Assembly (NCBI GenBank): GCA_945859605.1
Contig: OX243816.1
Location: 29,633,368 to 29,697,367 of the forward strand
Direction of reading: 5' to 3'
DNA from: Lumbricus rubellus
Lineage: Eukaryota; Annelida; Clitellata; Crassiclitellata; Lumbricidae
DNA: 64,000 nucleotides
Part shown: in pieces, positions 30,977 through 64,000 of the stretch
How the letters are laid out: each line of letters opens with the position of its first letter
How positions within the stretch are numbered: the first letter of the stretch is position 1
Notes under the pieces: model-generated
Databases searched by the model: none
What the model was told of the DNA's origin: nothing
The model's input: the letters and a program-made list of their open reading frames with translations, nothing else
Program-made: the position numbers and the translations under genes

Positions 30977-31145
30977 GACAGTGGTGTAGTGGTGGGTTCA
31001 GAGTCTTCTAGCCAGGTGGTACCAGGTTCGAATCCACCTAAAGCCACCGCTTAGGGACCTTGAGCAAGTCTTCACTTGCAATTGCTTACATGCTTCAGTG
31101 TGAAATTCTGATGCAGTGTCTGCACGACAAGAAATAAAAAATGTC
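30977..31145 (+). mobile_element. tRNA-derived SINE
   Basis: A-box-like tggtgtagtgg, B box GGTTCGAATCC, then aagccaccgcttagggacc and a cttcacttgcaattgc body shared with 62221-62385. It ends in an AAATAAAA-like tail. Confidence 0.8.
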
Positions 31146-31570
31146 GAGAAATAAAAATGAAATAAACATTTTGCCTTTGAAAGATTCTCAAAGACAGTGC
31201 ATACTTGTAATCGTTTGCTAAATTGCTAGTGTTAAGTTATGTTATATGATTCCAGTTCAGAAGTTTGAACTTAGGTATTGAGTAAGCTATAAGCTATTCT
31301 GCAAATTTGAACATGACAGGGATGACAGGTTACATGTATATATGATGGTTGATGCATATATAAAAGGTTTTACACTGATGAAATGCGTTGTGTCTCTACA
31401 TTGAGGGATTTGAAGCTATGACTGATCACTATTATGTAATTATGGGATATTTCAACTATGGCCGTGTTGCAGTTTCGTTTTTTAGAAAATCACTATAAAG
31501 TCCGTAATGTTGTTGTGTTTGTAACTGATGCAAGATGCACATAACATTCTATCAATCATGGCTAACACTG

Positions 31571-32296
31571 CGTCGCCTGAGGATTATCTTGTCGTATGTC
31601 CATTTTTTTCAAAATCGAGTTTAGACTTGTTTTGTAGCAAAAAATTGTTTATCTTTCTTCACTGTTAACCGTTAGGAGATACGACAAGTCGTTTTAAAGA
31701 TATTCAACAAAAACTACCTGTCGTATGTCCATGATACAGGATTGCATTGTCGTATCTCCAATTTAGTAAGTAATTTTCTGTTGTATCTCCAGTACCGCAT
31801 TCACGGTTTAAAAGTGCATTGTCGTATGTCCAGAGAAAGCTCGTCGCTGATTGGACGATAAGGAGATACGACATTATACACTGCACACTTCATGGTATCA
31901 TAGTGTCGTATGTCCAGAGAATAAAAAACATTCTTTTATTTAAAAATGGTATTAAACTTGCGAAAATTGAAACGAACATAGTCGCAATTGATTGTATATT
32001 GCTTTATTTATTATTTCATTTTTTTTTTTAAAATTCTCACGTCAGGATGACTTGCAATTGATTTAAATCCATTTTTATACAAGATTTTCCTAAATTTCAC
32101 AAAAACCATTCTAAGTTTCAGTTTAATTTTTGTGCAACATTCTTTAATTAATGTCGATGCTTTAATATGACGTCTTTCCTTGAAGTTTTATTGCACTGGA
32201 TATTTTATTTTTGGCGTCCAAAGTTGCGAAACTTAAAACTCGTTTTTCTCGGAATTCACAAAAGTGGACATACGACAAGATAATCCTCAGGCGACG
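31571..32296. mobile_element. 726-bp element with perfect 32-bp terminal inverted repeats
   Basis: Ends CGTCGCCTGAGGATTATCTT... match exactly over 32 bp in inverted orientation. Flanked by a possible 4-bp duplication ACTG. The motif GTCGTATGTCC or its variant GTCGTATCTCC occurs about nine times inside, in both orientations. No coding frame. Superfamily not assigned. Confidence 0.85.
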
Positions 32297-33164
32297 ACTG
32301 GCAATGTGGCTAGAACAAGATGTGCTTGTTAACTAAGTCTACCTTAATTAAAGAAACTAATTAGGTTATAATAAATTCATTTAGGTTTTAATATTTATTC
32401 AGCAAGTGAAACGGAAGTGATACAGTGCAAGTAATCTTTAACTCTGAATATTAAACTGTTCCCCACGTTATTAATTACAATTTGTTTCTTAATCAAAACA
32501 CACATAAAAACAAACTCCAGATTTCTTCTTTTATTCTAAGAATAGCCCATGATGTTGTTTGGGGGACTTAAATCTAGGTTTTTGAGTCTTCTAGAAAGCT
32601 AATCACTTAAAAGCCAAAGAACACCAAACATTCTGACAACTTATTAAGTGTTTGCTGTTTTAGGCTTGCCAGACAATGCTATTGGCAGAATTCACTTCAC
32701 TGATCTTTTTCGCCTGTGACATTTGTAGTTCGCTTAACCCAGACACTTAAAAACAAATTAATTTGATAATCATTTTTAGTCGTCAACTCGTGCCTTAGGC
32801 TGACAATTGTGATAAACATTTATGTAGAACCTTTTGTGAAGCTTGAAGAACCGGTGTTTATCCTAAGGTACAGCTGCTGCTATTGTAGGTCAGTGTGTTG
32901 CCCTTGGCAACCATGGAAAAACCATCCCTAAATTTTCTTGTCTGCAGTACCACCATTGTGCAACTCTGGAACAATGCTTCATCACACCCAGTTGCAACAT
33001 AATAATTATTTTTTAATACCTTATATAGGCTATGAGTTCAGCAAGTGCTATAGCTGCCTCAGCACAGTCAATTGTTCAGGCGGCTAAAGCTAGCAGAAGC
33101 GACTGGCGTAAAATCGATTGTAGCAATCAATCACAGAAAAAATGCACACCTGTTTATTACTCAT

Positions 33165-33195
<31 letters not shown>

Positions 33196-33773
33196 ATTAT
33201 ATATATACACATAGTAGAAGCATAAAGTCATGTATGGCAGTTATGTGTGGATATATGTAGGCCTATGTATATATGTAATAATGTATATATAATGCACTTA
33301 CATTATGATAAATGTGACATCGCTTCAAGTTGCTGATGACTAATTGAAATCTGCTGGTAGGATTCAATGAGGATAGATACGCAGCACTTGTGTCTCAGGC
33401 ACACAGCTGTGAAACCCGGCGCTATATAACTGAGGAGTGTAATAAACTTGGTTGTCACCTACTTGCATGACGTCATCATCTGTTCTAACGCCACCTGTTG
33501 GTTGCCATGTCAACGACGTCAAAGGTCGGATTGTCACTTTGCGGGATCTTCAAGGCAATACGATGCCATAATTATGCCACCACGCATAGGCTATTCTACG
33601 AATCTACGTATTCTGGCGCTAGATAAATCAGCGGTTGCGGTTGAGTGTGTGACAGCAGAAGAGTGAATGAGCTGGTGCCCTGCGCTTGGTTTTTTTGAGC
33701 GCCGCTTTAAAAGTTAGGAATTTACGATTAGGCCTACGAACGGTTCGTTTTGCAACTAAAAACTCAAAGAGTC
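32297..33773. other. intergenic region and 5' flank of the alpha2delta gene
   Basis: A (CA)n run at 33169-33193, a SINE-tail fragment near 33410-33432 and a short dispersed repeat at 33664-33720. No TATA box or known promoter element recognised. Confidence 0.4.
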
Positions 33774-63771
<29,998 letters not shown>

Positions 63772-63776
63772 CCTAC

Positions 63777-63842
63777 ATCCTCTGCATCCTCTGCATGCAT
63801 CCTCTGCATCCTCTGCATCCTCTGCATTCTCTGCATTCTCTT
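63777..63842. repeat. CTCTGCATC short tandem repeat in the 3'UTR
   Basis: About seven 9-bp units directly after the alpha2delta stop codon. Confidence 0.9.
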
Positions 63843-64000
63843 TGTCTGCGTCTGCATCCTGTTCCGTTTCCTTTGAAAGATGTCTTTGTCTTCTTGAATC
63901 CCTAAATGTATTCCTCTTTCTGAGTCTTTCATATCACTTGATCGTTTTTTTATGTGAACCCATTGCACTCTATATCGAGTGTATTGGATGCGCGGCAGAA

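Overview
The window is animal nuclear DNA. It has AT-rich long introns, GT-AG splice sites (plus one AT-AC intron), many microsatellites, tRNA-derived SINEs, LINE fragments and cut-and-paste DNA transposons. The protein set and the repeat style, including a very frequent AGGCCT palindrome and SINE tails ending in a gcgctatataaat-like box, suggest a marine invertebrate (echinoderm-, hemichordate- or mollusc-like). I cannot fix the phylum from sequence alone. All exon models were built by hand by matching splice sites, intron phase and remembered family conservation. Every junction below keeps the reading frame.

Three genes were recognised. (1) Minus strand, about 16599 to 1001 and running off the left edge: an FGD-type Rho guanine-nucleotide exchange factor. 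Fourteen exons (966 residues) are visible, with a complete Dbl-homology (DH) domain and most of the first PH domain; the rest of that PH domain and the FYVE and second PH expected for the family are not visible. One 1.6-kb exon encodes an acidic, Ser-rich region with tyrosine docking motifs and a 10-residue tandem repeat. (2) Plus strand, 24225-29918: Rab7, four coding exons, 206 residues, complete, with a probable non-coding first exon ending at 23701. (3) Plus strand, 33774-63771: a complete 34-exon voltage-gated calcium channel alpha2delta subunit, 1089 residues, closest in its C-terminal features to the alpha2delta-3/-4 class. Rab7 acts in late endosome and lysosome traffic, FGD proteins act on Cdc42 and actin, and alpha2delta controls trafficking of calcium channels at the membrane. 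They are separate transcription units, not an operon.

Regions: 1-16.6 kb, FGD exons and introns; 16.6-23.5 kb, intergenic, with a 1.16-kb hAT-like element and a decayed LINE; 23.5-30.4 kb, Rab7; 30.4-33.7 kb, intergenic, with a SINE and a 726-bp unclassified transposon with perfect 32-bp ends; 33.8-63.8 kb, alpha2delta, whose introns are loaded with mobile DNA.

Most notable: a U12-type AT-AC intron near the 3' end of the alpha2delta gene, whose 5' splice site lies in a triplicated 86-bp unit that also received a TAA-targeted LINE with a restriction-like endonuclease signature; a stop-free 3n intron in the same gene that would add a His-rich segment if retained; eight non-autonomous hAT-like elements with 8-bp target duplications (seven exact), one only 5 bp past a splice donor; and the SH2-docking-like tyrosine motifs in the giant FGD exon.
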